A stretch of 64,000 nt of DNA from Merluccius polli (GCA_030340625.1 JAOPHQ010003137.1:243501-307500), one strand, 5' to 3'; positions 32,431-43,547 are shown, counted from the first letter of the stretch. Numbers and translations: made by a program. Notes: generated by a model from the letters alone, not told the origin.

Positions 32431-32654
32431 GTACCGAATCACTGGTAAGAGGTTTGGTAGACAAGAGCACGAACCGGCATCGGCTGGCGGGAGAACCCTG
32501 GCTTAAATAGGGAATGGTGATTGCCAATTGCCAACAGGTGTGTTGGGGGAATGATGAGTGGCGACAAGCTGCCACTAGATGGGGTTGTTGGACCGTGTAG
32601 CAGGACGTGGCGTAACAGTACCCCCCCCCTCTACGGACGCCTCTCGGCGGACGC

Positions 32655-34187
32655 TCAACAACGGACGGGTGGTTGTCCGTGACCGGGATGGGTGGAGGGG
32701 GCCTGGAGGCGGGAACCCTCTAGTAGGGCAACTCGGGCGGGCGGGGTGGGTGACGCCCCCATCGGCTGGGCAGCTCGGGAGGACGACCTGGATGATGGCT
32801 GGAACGGATGACCTGCTCGGGAGGATGACCTGGATGACCTGCTCGGGAGGATGACCTGGATGATGGCTGGACTGGCGGGGCAGCTTGGGCGGACGGCCAG
32901 GATGCCGGCTGGGCAGCTCGGGAGGGTTGGGTCTTGTGCTGCTGGGCTGGGGTGTGCTAGAGTCAGACTTGGGTGCACTGGGGACTCCAGCTGGGGAACC
33001 GAGCCCGGGAGCGTTGGCTCCTGGCTCGGGTGCACTGGGGACTCCAGTGCTGGGACACGGAATGCTGCTCTGGAGACCGGGGCTGGGACCCGGAACGCTG
33101 CTCTGGAGACCGGGGCTGGGAGCCGGAACGCTACTCTGGGGACCGGGGCTGGGACCGGAACGCTACTCTGGGGACCGGGGCTGGGACCCGGAACGCTACT
33201 TTGGGGACCGGGGCTGGGACCCGGAACGCTATTCTGGGGACCGGGGCTGGGACCCGGAACGCTACTCTGGAGACCGGGGCTGGGACCCGGAACGCTACTC
33301 TGGAGACCGGGGCTGGGACCCGGAACGCTACTCTGGAGACCGGGGCTGGGACCCGGAATGCTGCTGGGTTCAGGAGTAGAGTCAGACTCCAGCGAGATGG
33401 CCTTTGGAGCTAGAGTGCGACGAGGAGCCGGAACTGGTCTCGATTGTGGGGCCGGGACCAGAGTCGACATCAGTGCTGGAGCCAGTGAACGCCGTGGAGC
33501 CGGCACTGGAGCAGGAGGTCGCTGGGGAGCTGGCACTGGAGCATGGACGACGGGACTCGGATACAGCAGAGGAGCAAGGGCTGGAGGAGACGAGGCTTGA
33601 AGGGGAACTGGGCACAAGACAGGAACATCGACAGGAAACCCAGAGGCAGGACCAGCCTCTGCGGCATCTTGGCTTGGCAGCACCCACCAGGGGGAAGAGG
33701 GCCGGTAAGGCGAAGAACTGTGGTGGTCTGCTGCCACCCACCAGGGGGAAGAGGGCCGGTAAGGCGAAGAACTGAGGTGGTCTGCTGCCACCCACCAGGG
33801 GGAAGACTCGGGTGTGGGCTTGGGCTTGGGCGAAGACACGGGTGTGGGCTTGGGCAAAGACTCGGGCTTAGGTGAAGGACAGGGCTGAATTCCGGGAGAC
33901 CCAGGAACAGCAGGAGAAGGAGCTTCAGGCAGAGCGGATGACTGGGGTCTCACCGGGCTGATGGAGTTCCAGCGAACAGTTGCAAGCTGTTTGGCAAAGG
34001 CTGGATCCTCCCTCCAAATCCAGATAGGTAAACGGGAGCATGGCAAAAAATGTGTCGGCTGGGTCCTTGTCTTGGCTCTGTCATGACTTGCCACAGAGTT
34101 TTTAAGGACCCAGTTGAGCCTGTCGGTAGGAGATCGCCCGGCGGACAGCCTCTGTGTCAGCTGGGTCCATGTTTGGCCGGTTCGTAC
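32655..34187 (-). CDS. Pro/Ser-rich gag-like ORF of the non-autonomous LTR element
   Basis: An open frame of about 510 codons on the minus strand. Its first part (after an ATG at 34226 inside the LTR) has DRLNWVLKNSVASHDRAK and a short DPAFAKQLATVRW helix, then it becomes Pro/Ser/Ala-rich. A 33-bp DNA repeat encodes the 11-residue unit VPGPSPGLQSS about seven to ten times (33050-33360). Two SSPWWVAADH repeats lie near 33700-33800. No protease, RT or integrase motif. It may be a gag-like structural protein or an untranslated remnant kept open by repeat expansion. Confidence 0.5.
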   Translation of the reverse strand, partial: VRTGQTWTQLTQRLSAGRSPTDRLNWVLKNSVASHDRAKTRTQPTHFLPCSRLPIWIWREDPAFAKQLATVRWNSISPVRPQSSALPEAPSPAVPGSPGIQPCPSPKPESLPKPTPVSSPKPKPTPESSPWWVAADHLSSSPYRPSSPWWVAADHHSSSPYRPSSPWWVLPSQDAAEAGPASGFPVDVPVLCPVPLQASSPPALAPLLYPSPVVHAPVPAPQRPPAPVPAPRRSLAPALMSTLVPAPQSRPVPAPRRTLAPKAISLESDSTPEPSSIPGPSPGLQSSVPGPSPGLQSSVPGPSPGLQSSVPGPSPGPQNSVPGPSPGPQSSVPGPSPGPQSSVPVPAPVPRVAFRLPAPVSRAAFRVPAPVSRAAFRVPALESPVHPSQEPTLPGSVPQLESPVHPSLTLAHPSPAAQDPTLPSCPAGILAVRPSCPASPAIIQVILPSRSSRSSSRAGHPFQPSSRSSSRAAQPMGASPTPPARVALLEGSRLQAPSTHPGHGQPPVRC

Positions 34188-34968
34188 TGTTATGGTACAG
34201 GACGAGTGGACCCAAACACTGAACACAGGGAGGCGGAGACAGGATGAAAAGACAGGGGATTTATTTAGACAACCGGGAGACTAGAAACAAGCCAGGCTAG
34301 GCAAACGGTAGTCGGGCAGGTGAGGGTTCGGCAACAGGCAGGTAGTCAGACAGGCGAGGGGTCGGCAACAGGCGGGCAGTCGGACAGGCGAGGGGTCGGC
34401 AACAGGCGGGCAGTCGGACAGGCAACAGGGTTCAGCAACAGGTGGGTAGTCAGGCAGGCGGGGTTCGGCAACAGGGTTCAGCAACAGGCGGGTAGTCAGG
34501 CAGGCAGGGTTCGGCAACAGGGTTCAGCAACAGGCGGGTAGTCAGGCAGGCAGGCAGGGTTCGGCAGCAGGGTTCAGCAACAGGCGGGTAGTCAGGCAGG
34601 CGGGGTTCGGCAACAGGGTTCAGCAACTGGCGGGTAGTCAGGCAGGCAGGGTTCGGCAACAGGGTTCAGCAACAGGCGGGTAGTCCGGCAGGCAGGGTTC
34701 GGCAACAGGCGGGTAGGCAGGCAGGCAGGGTTCGGCAACAGACGGGTAGTCAGGCAGGCGGGGTTCGGTAACAGACGGGTACTGAATCACTGGTAAGAGG
34801 TTTGGCAGACAAGAGCACGAACCGGCATCGGCTGGCTGGAGAACCCTGGCTTAAATAGGGAATGGTGATTGCCAATTGCCAACAGGGGTGTTGGGGGAAT
34901 GATGATGAGTGGCGACAAGCTGCCACTAGATGGGGTTGTTGGACCGTGTAGCAGGACGTGGCGTAACA
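34188..34968 (-). repeat. Complete LTR (781 bp) of the same element, with minisatellite
   Basis: TG at 34188, CA at 34968. About 12-13 copies of the 33-bp unit occupy 34310-34770, fewer than in the left LTR. The last 200 bp match 32420-32617 closely. Confidence 0.85.
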
Positions 34969-34974
34969 ATTTCA

Positions 34975-35700
34975 GTGCAAGGAAATTACGTTAGGTGATT
35001 TTAGCTCTTTTGAATATCTCTGTTTTTTACTAAAAGGTGATCCAAAAGTTATTTTTTTAATCATTTATAGACCTCCAAGATACTCAAAATTCATTGATGA
35101 GTTTGCTGAACTGCTGTCAGTTATCTGCACTGATTACAACTTTTTTATCATAACAGGGGATTTTAACATTCACGTAGACAATAACATGGACAGTAATGCC
35201 AAAGAACTCTCTGCTCTACTTGACACTTTTGGCACCTTGCAACATGTGAAAGGGCCCACACACACTCGAGGCCACACTCTGGATCTGGTTATCTCTAAAG
35301 GTGTTAACATTTCTTCTGTTGATGTTAAGGACTTGGCTCTTTCTGATCATTTCTGTGTGTTCTTTGACTTACAGATCATTCCAAATGTTCAGTTAACCTC
35401 TGTGTCTGTTAAGAGAAGGTACATAAATGAGAATACCAGTGCAAAGTTTATGGAGGCTATAGCTATGTCACCAACTGTGAGTGCAGAGTCAGTTGATGAA
35501 CTCCTAGATAAATTTAACTGGAAAATCTCAAATGTCATGGATGCTGTTGCACCTATATTATATATAACTTAGACGACCTTGATCAGAAAGAAAACACCAT
35601 GGAGGAACACTATGATGGTAAAGGCTTTAAAAACAGAATGCAGGAAAGCAGAGTGTAAGTGGAGAAAAAACTAAACTTCAAATTCACCATGACCTCTACA
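34975..35700 (+). pseudogene. L2 ORF2 endonuclease domain
   Basis: Reads IIYRPPRYSKFIDEF, then IITGDFNIHVDN (catalytic Asp/Asn), GPTHTRGHTLDLVIS and LALSDHFCVFFDL (SDH motif). A stop near 35571 and several frame changes follow. The endonuclease nicks target DNA to prime reverse transcription. Confidence 0.85.
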
Positions 35701-37084
35701 AAATAAGTTTTTGTAATTTTAACTATGAGTTAGTCAAGGCTAGACAGCGACACTTTTCTGAAATTATTAATAAGAACATCAACAACACTCGCGCTCTATT
35801 TGCTATGGTTGATAAGCTGACAAACCCCCCTAAACAGATAGCTCCAGAACCCCTTTCCACAGCAAAATGCAATGAATTTGCTTGCTTTTTCAGTGAAAAA
35901 ATTCAGTCCATAAGGTTAAATATTAACACAAATCAACAAAACAATAAAATAACGCAATCCCTAAGACCTCCCAGGAATAACTCAACTGCAATGTCAGAAT
36001 TTAATACAGTTGACCAAAAAACCATAGAGGAAACAGTTCAGCATCTAAAACCATCAACATGCTGTCTTGACACAATGCCATCAGACTTTTTAAAAACTAT
36101 TGTGAACTCTGTCTAAATAGATTTGCGACAAATACTAAATAGCTCACTTCAATCGGGCACGTTTCCTAAATCCCTAAAAGTAGCTGCCATTAAGCCACTC
36201 TTAAAAAAGAGAACGCTGGATGCTTCCAACCAACTACAGACCTATCTCAAATCTTCCTTTTATAGCCAAGATCGTTGAGAAAGTGGTTTTTAATCAACTC
36301 AGCAATTTCTTGAATTCCAGTGGCCTTTTTGACAAATTTCAATCAGGGTTCCAACCTCACCACAGTACAGAAACAGCTCTTATTAGAGTGTTAAATGATA
36401 TTAGGTTAAACACTGACTCAGGCAAGGTGTCAGTTCTGGTCCTGTTGGATCTCAGTGCTGCATTTGACACTGTGGATCACAGTATATTTTTACAGGTTGG
36501 AAACTTGGGCAGGACTCAGCGGAACAGTCCTTGAATGGTTCAGGTCCTACTTGGAAGAGCGGAGTTATTTTGTGACCATTGGAAGTTATGAATCCAATCG
36601 AATGGCTATGACATGTGGAGTTCCTCAGGGGTCAGTTCTTGGACCCCTTCTGTTCAGTCTATATATGCTGCCTTTGGGTCAAGTTCTGCAGAACTCTAAT
36701 GTAGACTATCACAGTTATGCAGATGACACGCAGATATACATAGCATTGTCCTCAGATGACTACAGTCCAATACAGTCATTGTGTCACTGTTTAGAGCAAG
36801 TAACAAATTGGATGAACCAAAATTTCCTTCAATTAAATCAGGACAAAACTGAGGTAATTGTTTTTGGCAATAAAGAGAAGAGGATTGCCGTCAGTAAACA
36901 TCTCGAGTCACTCTCTCTAAAAACTAGGGACCAAATCAGAAACCTTGGCGTGCTGATAGACTCAGATTTGACCTTCAGCAGTCATATCAAATCCATCACC
37001 AAAACAGCCTTCTATCAGCTTAAGAACATATCCAGAGTGAAGGGTTTTATGTCTCAAACAGACCAGGAGAAGTTGATTCATGCT
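35701..37084 (+). pseudogene. L2 ORF2 reverse transcriptase, N-terminal and core
   Basis: Pieces at 35805-36116, 36220-36534 and 36455-37084 read ATIKPLLKK-like sequence, NYRPISNLPFIAKIVEKVV, SGFQPHHSTETAL, LLDLSAAFDTVDH (catalytic Asp), CGVPQGSVLGPLLFSLYML and HSYADDTQIYI (YADD). It is broken by a stop near 36114 and a frame change near 36490. The frame ends at LIHAF, where the minus-strand L2 is inserted; the next residues of this protein are at 41335. Confidence 0.88.
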
Positions 37085-37586
37085 TTCAATTCAATTCAAT
37101 TCAATTTTATTTGTATAGCGCCAATTCATAACAGAAGTTATCTCAGGGCACTTTTCAAATGGAGCAGGTCTAGACCGAACTCCTAATAACATTTACAGAG
37201 ACCCAACAGTACCACCATGAGCAAGCACTTGGCGACGGGGGCAAGGAAAAACTGCCTGTTGAAAGGCAGAAACCTTGGACAAACCCTTCGGCTCTAGGTG
37301 GGTGGTCATCTGCCTTGACCAGTTGGGGTGAGAGAGAGAGAGAGAGAGAGAGAAACTACATCAATACACTAATGAACATGATGATGATGACGACAGCAGC
37401 AATGATGGGGGACAGCAAGCAGCAACAACAGTAACTGTATATAACTGGTAACTGATATTAGCAATGGCAGTCAAGCAGGACCATGGAGGCTCCGCCAGGA
37501 TCCATGAGAACCTGCGAGACGAGAAAACACAAGAACTCCGGGGAAGAAGTGTTTTAGTAACATGCATTAATGGGACATGAATGTGT

Positions 37587-37621
<35 letters not shown>

Positions 37622-37704
37622 CAGTGCACCATGGGAAATCCCCCGATAGTCTAGGCCTATAGCAGCATAACTAAGGGATGGTTCAGGACTCACCTGATCC
37701 AGCC
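37085..37704 (-). other. 3' UTR of L2 LINE 3 with (GA)n tracts
   Basis: Contains GA runs at 37329-37352 and 37591-37619 (plus-strand reading) and the conserved 3' terminal gcgctata segment. No gene. Confidence 0.7.
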
Positions 37705-40005
37705 CTAACTATAAGCTTTATCAAAGAGGAACGTCTTAAGCCTACTCTTAAATGTGGAGAGGGTGTCTGCCTCCCGAACCACAACTGGAAGCTGGTTCCA
37801 CTGAAGAGGAGCTTGGTAACTGAAGGCTCTGGCTCCTGTTCTACTTTTAGAAACTATAGGAACCACCAGTAGCCCTGCATTCAGAGAACGCAGTGTTCTA
37901 GTGGGGTAGTAGGGTACTATGAGCTCTTTGAGATATGAAGTGGCCTGCCCATGAAGAGCTTTATAGGTGAGGAGGAGGATTTTAAATTCTATTCTAAATT
38001 TTACAGGGAGCCAATGCAGAGAAGCTAGTACAGGAGAGATGTGATCTCTTTTCCTAGTTCCTGTCAGTACTCGTGCTGCAGCGTTTTGAATTAATTGGAG
38101 CATCTTAATGGATTTATTAGGACAACCTGATAATAAAGAGTTGCAGTAATCCAGCCTTGAGGTAACAAATGCATGGATTAGTTTTTCTGCATCTGTCTTT
38201 GATAGGATGCGTCTGATTTTTGTAATATTACGTAAATGAAAAAAGGCAGTCCTAGAGGTCTGCTTATGTGGGAATTAAATGACAGATCCTGATCAAAGAT
38301 AACTCCAAGATTCCTGACAGTGGTGCTAGAGGCCAATGTAATGCCATCTAGAGTAGCTATATCTGTAGACATTGAGTCTCTAAGGTTTTTGGGGCCAAGT
38401 ACAAGAATTTCGGTTTTCTCTGAGTTTAACATCAGAAAATTGCAGCTCATCCAGGATTTTATGTCTTTAAGACATGTTTGTAATTTAGATAATTGATTAA
38501 TTTCATTGGGTTTGATCGATAGATATAACTGTGTATCATCTGCATAACAATGAAAGGTAATGGAGTGATTTCTAATAATATTGCCTAAAGGGAGCATATA
38601 TAAAGTAAATAGTATTGGTCCAAGTACAGAACCTTGTGGAACTCCATGACTAACTGTAGTATTTATTGAAGATTCATCATTCACATGTACAAACTGTGAA
38701 CGATCTGATAAATAGGACCTAAACCAGCTTAGTGCGGTTCCTTTAATGCCAATTTGATGCTCAAGTCTCTGTAAAAGAATATTATGATCAATGGTGTCAA
38801 ATGCAGCACTAAGATCTAATAATACAAGTACAGAGACAAGTCCATTGTCAGAAGCAATCAAAAGGTCATTATTAACTTTAACCAGAGCTGTCTCTGTGCT
38901 ATGATGAACTCTAAATCCTGACTGGAAATCCTCAAGTAAACTATTGTTATGTAGAAAGTCACACAATTGTTTGGCGACTACTTTCTCCAGAATCTTAGAC
39001 AGAAAGGGGAGATTAGAAATCGGTCTATAGTTGGCTAAAACCCCTGGGTCAAGAGTGGGCTTTTTAAGAAGGGGTTTAATTACATATATACATACATATC
39101 CTGATAATAAAGAAAGATTAATCATTTCCAGTAAAGAAGTGCCAATTAAGGGTACAATTTCTTTAAGCAGCCTAGTTGGGATGGGGTCTAACAGACAGGT
39201 TGATGACTTCGATGAAGAAATTATAGAAGTTAACTGATGAAGACTGACAGCAGAGAAACACTCCAAATACACATCTAAGGTTGCACCAGTCAAAGTGTCT
39301 GATGTTGGAGAGCCTGCGATACCTATTGAGGGCATTTGGTGACTAATTTTCTCTCTAATAGTAATAATTTTATTATAAAAGAAGTTCATGAAGTCATTGC
39401 TACTTAAGTTGATGGGGATACATGGCTCAATAGAGCTGTGACTCTCTGTCATCCTGGCTACAGTGCTGAAGAGGAACCTAGGGTTGTTCTTATTTTCTTC
39501 TATTAGTGCTGAGTAAAAGGCTCCTCTGGCATTACGGAGGGCCTTTCTATAATTTTTAAGATTATTTTGCCAAATTAAGCGATTTTCTAATAAATTGGAA
39601 GCACGCCATTTCCTTTCTGATTTCCTTGTTTCTTGTTTTAATTGACGAGTTTGTTGGTTGTACCATGGTGCTAGTTTCCTATGTTTTATTATTTTCTGTT
39701 TTCGAGGAGCGATAGAATCTAATGTTGATTGTAGAGATCCTGCAGCACTATTAACAAGATTATCAATTTGGGAGTGACTAAAGTTAATATAGGACTCTGT
39801 TATATTCAGATATGGCATTGAATTAAACACTGATGGAATCTCCTCCTTAAACTTAGCTACAGCACTGTCAGATAGACATCTGCTGTAGGAAGTTTTGCTT
39901 AATGGCTTATAGTCTAATAATAGAAATTCAAAAGTTATTAAATAATGGTCAGATAGGAGAGGATTATGTGGAAAAACTATTAAATGTTCAATATCCATGC
40001 CATAT
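37705..40005 (-). pseudogene. L2 ORF2 (end of endonuclease, reverse transcriptase, C-terminal domain)
   Basis: A 606-codon frame (39998-38178) carries LLSDHYLITFEF, PWYNQQTRQLKQETRKSERKW, YRPISNLPFLSKILEKVV, LLDLSAAFDTIDHN (catalytic Asp), HGVPQGSVLGPILFTLYML and HCYADDTQLYLS (YADD). A single-base frame change near 38262 leads to the C-terminal frame 38103-37705 (LIQNAAARVLTGTRKRDH, LHWLPVKFRIEFK, FKSRLKTFLFDKAYS). Apart from this frameshift and the upstream endonuclease deletion it is almost intact, so the copy is young. Confidence 0.9.
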
Positions 40006-40081
40006 GATAGAATAAGGTCAAGAGTGTGATTAAAACAATGGGTTGGTTTATTTACACTCTGACAGAAGCCAATTGAGTCTA

Positions 40082-40612
40082 TTAATGAGGTAAATGCGTT
40101 ACTAAGGCATTTGTAACATCCACATGGACATTAAAATCACCTACAATAATGACTTTATCTGATTTAAGAACTAAACTTGATAGAAACTCTGAGAATTCAG
40201 ATATAAAATCAGAGTACGGTCCAGGAGCGCGGTACACTATAACAAATAGGACTGGCTGCAGTGTTTTCCAGTTTGGGTGAGAAAGACTAAGAACAATGCT
40301 TTCAAATGAATTATAATTTAGTTTTGCGGCTATACATGCCATGCGGCTATACATGACGTCACTGGTCACATTGGGCAGGGGTCCAGAGAAAACTACGGTG
40401 TCCGACATTGTTTTGGCGTATCTACACACCGACTCCACATTAATTTTAGTGACCTCCGATTGGCGTAATCGGGTGTCATTACCGCCGACGTGAATAACAA
40501 TCTTATGATATTTACGTTTGTCTTTCGCCAGCAGTTTTAAATAGGATTCAACGTCGCCCGCTCTGGCCCCAGGGATACATTTAACTATGGCCGCTGGCTT
40601 CGCTAACTTCAC
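40082..40612 (-). pseudogene. In-frame fusion of L2 ORF1 (SGNH domain) to ORF2 endonuclease
   Basis: The 176-codon frame starts as ORF1 (MKLAKPAAIVKCIPGARAGD, HVGGNDTRLRQ, FSGPLPNV). At about 40340 it passes directly into ORF2 endonuclease sequence (FVIVYRAPGPYSDFISEF, VIIVGDFNVHVD). The junction carries a duplicated 12-mer cggctatacatg, suggesting a microhomology deletion of the ORF1 end and endonuclease start. GGNDTR keeps the Asn lost in the 20-kb copy. Confidence 0.85.
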
Positions 40613-41010
40613 GTTTCTGACTATAGAAGAGCCAATAACCAGAGTCTGTTCCTCTGTGTGTCGCTGAGTGGGGAAAACGTATTAGAAACGTGAATGGGCT
40701 GGTGGTGAGCCGTGGGCTTCAGTAGTTTGCCGCTACGCTTCCCCCGAACAGTCACCCACTCTCCGTGGCTTCCCGGCTGCTCGGGGTCTACCGGGGGACG
40801 GCTAACTAGGGCTACATCCGGCCGGCCCGCACAGACTACCGGAGACGGTGTGGTGCGGTACCGTGCCTCTAAGTCACTAATCCTCACCTCCAGCGCAGTA
40901 AATAAACTACATTTAATACAGGTACCATTATCACTAAAAGAGGTGGAGGAATAACTGAACATTTGGCACACTGAGCAGGAAAGAGGAGCAGAGGTAGAGG
41001 GAGAAGCCAT
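40613..41010 (-). pseudogene. L2 ORF1 N-terminal region
   Basis: Reads MASPSTSAPLSCSVCQMFSY, then a second CxxC (GTCIKCS), a pattern suggesting a small zinc-binding module. A heptad-like segment (LFTALEVRISDLEARY) follows, then a basic linker (VTVRGKRSGK). A frame change near 40650 separates it from the SGNH part. The start is the first ATG after the 5' UTR (41011-41330). Confidence 0.75.
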
Positions 41011-41334
41011 CGCTAACTGCTAATGCTTAATGTAACTAGCGTGTGAAGACTTTAAAATAGCGAAAAGTCGCTAAAAGAAAGAAGTAGCTCCGAGTGATCC
41101 GGTGGAACTAGTCTACGTTTAAATGTTTAAGCGGGTAAATAACCGCTGTAATGAGTAAAACAAATGTATATTTAGCATTCACCGACAGCTACAACACCAA
41201 ACAGTGTACACAGAGCAGGAAGTAGACCGGAAATGAGTCAGTATGCTTACCGCAACAACGACACCTGATTCCTCCTCATCTAGGAGTCTAAAAGACAACC
41301 TTTGTTACAGCTCAGGAAATTAAAACCATTCAAC

Positions 41335-41590
41335 AAACAGAATCTCTGCTCATTTCATCTCCAGTAGACTCGACTACTGCAACGGTCTTCTGACTGGACT
41401 CCCACAAAAAAGCATTAAACAGCTGCAGCTCATTCAGAATGCTGCAGCTCGAGTTTTAACCAGAACAAAGAGATCAGAGCACATTACTCCAGTTCTAAAG
41501 TATTTACACTGGCTCCCAGTCAGCTATAGAATAGATTTTAAAGTTCTGCTACTGGTCTACAAATCACTGAATGGTTTAGGTCCAGAATAC
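41335..41590 (+). pseudogene. L2 LINE 2, ORF2 C-terminal domain, first part
   Basis: The continuation of the frame cut at 37084: ISSRLDYCNGLLTGLPQKS, LQLIQNAAARVLTRTKRSEH, LHWLPVSYRIDFKVLLLVYK. Interrupted by the SINE after LGPEY. Confidence 0.88.
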
Positions 41591-42146
41591 CAGCCAGCAC
41601 CATGGCTACCTGCCTTGCACTGCTGGTTTCTTTGGAAGCTAAGCGGGGGCTGGTCTGGTCCATCTCTGGATGGGGGACGAGGTGGTGCTGGCAGTGGTGT
41701 TGGAGGGCCAGTTGGGGGTGCTCATCCCTCTGGCCTCTGTAAGATCCCCAATGCCCCGGGATGGAGACGGGGACTCCGTCCCGTCTAGAGCACCGTCTTT
41801 CGGATGAGACGTTAAACCGAGGTCCTGACTCCCTGTGGTCACTAAAGATCCCGTGGCGCTCATTGCAAGAGTAGGGGTGCTAACCCCGGTGTCCCGGCCA
41901 AATTCCCAACCCGGCTCTTGTACCATCATGGCCACCTAATCATCCCCTGGTCTCTAATTGGTCAGTTTCACTCCTCACCTCTCCGCTGTGCCAGTGTGTG
42001 GTGAGCGTTCTGGTGCATACTGGCTGCCATGCATCACCCAAGTGGGTGCTACACTCTGGTAGCGGATGAGGTGTCATATCTCCCCCCCACACACACACAC
42101 TATGTCAAGCGCTTTGGGTTCTTGAAAAGCGCTATATAAATGCAAT

Positions 42147-42187
<41 letters not shown>
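41591..42187 (+). mobile_element. 5S-rRNA-derived SINE (SINE3-like)
   Basis: Flanked by aatac (41586-41590, 42188-42192). The head contains ggaagctaagcgggg and ggatgggggac, matching the internal control region of 5S rRNA genes. The body has the gtctttcggatgagacgtt block common in fish SINEs. The 3' end gcgctatataaatgcaatgt plus an ATT tail resembles the L2 3' end at 44410. Non-coding, transcribed by RNA polymerase III if active. Confidence 0.85.
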
Positions 42188-42190
<3 letters not shown>

Positions 42191-42422
42191 ACGGTACATG
42201 AATGACATCTTAGTAGAATACAAACCCAGTAGGGCTCTGAGATCTACTGACTCAGGTCAGATAGTGGAGCCCAGAGTTCAAACTAAACATGGTGAAGCAG
42301 CTTTTAGCTGTTATGCTGCACAAAACTGGAACAAACTACCAGCTGAACTGAAATCAGCCCAAACTGTGAACATTTTTAAATCCAGGTTAAAAACACTTCT
42401 CTTCTCCTGTGCTTATGATTGA
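42188..42422 (+). pseudogene. L2 LINE 2, ORF2 C-terminal end
   Basis: YMNDILVEYKPSRALRSTDSG, AFSCYAAQNWNKLP and FKSRLKTLLFSCAYD to the TGA at 42420-42422, in line with the C-terminus of LINE 3. Confidence 0.88.
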
Positions 42423-42940
42423 GCTTGTTCAAAGCACTTTAAATTATAGTCTTTCATTTGCGGTAACACTCCATAATAAGGGTCCTTAATAAATAGCAAA
42501 CTAGTCATTAACTAACCCTTTGTTAATTGTTACTAAAATATCTATTTGCCACAAGTTAATGGTTTTTTAATCATTAATTAAATATTAGTTATTTGTGTAT
42601 AATCTGTTTGTTAATGTTTTAACAAACAAAAAACAATCTATTAACAAATACTGTATTAATAGTGTTTTAATAGTTAACTAAATGTATTCTTGGCACTAAT
42701 TAACAGTTATTTATTACATAATTAGAATGTTAAATGCTTATTTACAAACTATATGTTAATATAGAAGTTAATGACATATTAGTATTTAACTAATTGTTAC
42801 AAAACTGTTTCTGCCTATCCCAATTGTAATTAAACTGTGTTTCTGCCCATCCCAATATGAACCACTTCTCATAGGACCCTTATAATAAAGTTGGTTACGC
42901 TTAATTAATATATTAGTAATATATAACTATCAGTGTGGGG

Positions 42941-43098
42941 CCCCATTCACAAAGCTCCTTGATCAAGCCAAACAAGCAAAGCTGAAAGATGTGGCAGTTG
43001 TTTGCCAAAACTACATCAAAGGTGATGCCCAGATTCAGTCAAAAGTGGGAGACTTAAAAAGTCAATGCAAATTAATTCCATATGGAAAGAGAGCATAA
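42941..43098 (+). pseudogene. Coding-like segment in the palindrome core, unassigned
   Basis: An open frame ends in TAA at 43096-43098 and reads PFTKLLDQAKQAKLKDVAVV, then QNYIKGDAQIQSKVGDLKSQ. Composition is protein-like (balanced Lys, Gln, Asp, Val), unlike the AT-rich surroundings. It has no upstream ATG inside the core, so it would be a terminal exon: either the end of the element's own protein or a captured host exon. I do not recognise it. Confidence 0.4.
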
Positions 43099-43547
43099 TT
43101 GGTTTTTTTTGTTTTGTTTTTTCTACCTCAGTTTGTGGGGGGTTTTTTGTTTGTTTTGCTTCAAGTGTTGTACAACAGAATGTAGAAATATTGCCTGTTT
43201 TTCATTTTCATACATTCTGTTTAAGTGGTCGGTGTTCCAGGAGGCCATCAGCTTAACCTTAAGGTGTCAGTTGTAAAATAAAAATAAAATAAAAAGCTAT
43301 TGGAGTGTTTATAAATAAAGTGTGTTCATCCCCCTTTCCAACAGTGTTACCTTTAGTGGTCAGCTTTCCAGAAAATAAAAAGCTATTGGAGAGTTCTTTA
43401 ACTTTATAAATAAAGTGTGTTCATCCCCCTTCCCAACAGTGTGTGCTGAGATCATTCATTTCCAGTGTGAGAGACCCAGTGTAAAATATTTTCTATCTTC
43501 AATACATGTTATAAGAAATATTTGTAAATAATTAATGATTACTGTTC

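Larger units (their letters stand above)
31824..34968 (-). mobile_element. LTR retrotransposon (minus strand) with minisatellite-bearing LTRs and a Pro-rich ORF
   Basis: Two direct copies end in the same roughly 200-bp segment finishing GTGGCGTAACA (32617 and 34968). The complete one starts TGTTATGGTACAGG (34188), giving TG...CA ends and TGTTA/TAACA symmetry. The left LTR lacks its first part. A C9 polypurine-tract complement (32621-32629) adjoins the left LTR, so the element points to the minus strand. No pol genes are present, so it is non-autonomous. A tttcag on both sides may be the TSD. Confidence 0.8.
37085..41330 (-). mobile_element. L2-clade LINE 3 (minus strand), inserted into LINE 2
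   Basis: Its 3' end is at 37085 with an ATTGA-type tail (complement of tcaattcaattcaatt) next to ggcgctatacaaat. It has a 3' UTR with two GA microsatellites, ORF2, ORF1 and a 5' UTR ending near 41330. Part of the endonuclease is deleted relative to LINE fragment 1. Flanking TSD is imperfect (about ctttc / catttc), so the 5' border is approximate. Confidence 0.85.

Noticed and set aside
32851..33600. 249-codon plus-strand Gly-rich frame
   Set aside because: Opposite strand of the Pro-rich repeat ORF; the 33-bp periodicity keeps several frames open.
31828..34770. CRISPR-like regular repeats of about 33 bp
   Set aside because: Units are contiguous with no unique spacers, lie inside LTRs of a retrotransposon, and the DNA is eukaryotic.
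37705..39998. Assigning these LINEs to Rex1
   Set aside because: The RT motif reads LLDLSAAFDTxDH and the ORF1 is SGNH-type, fitting the L2 clade; the Rex1 RT has a different motif at that position as I recall it.
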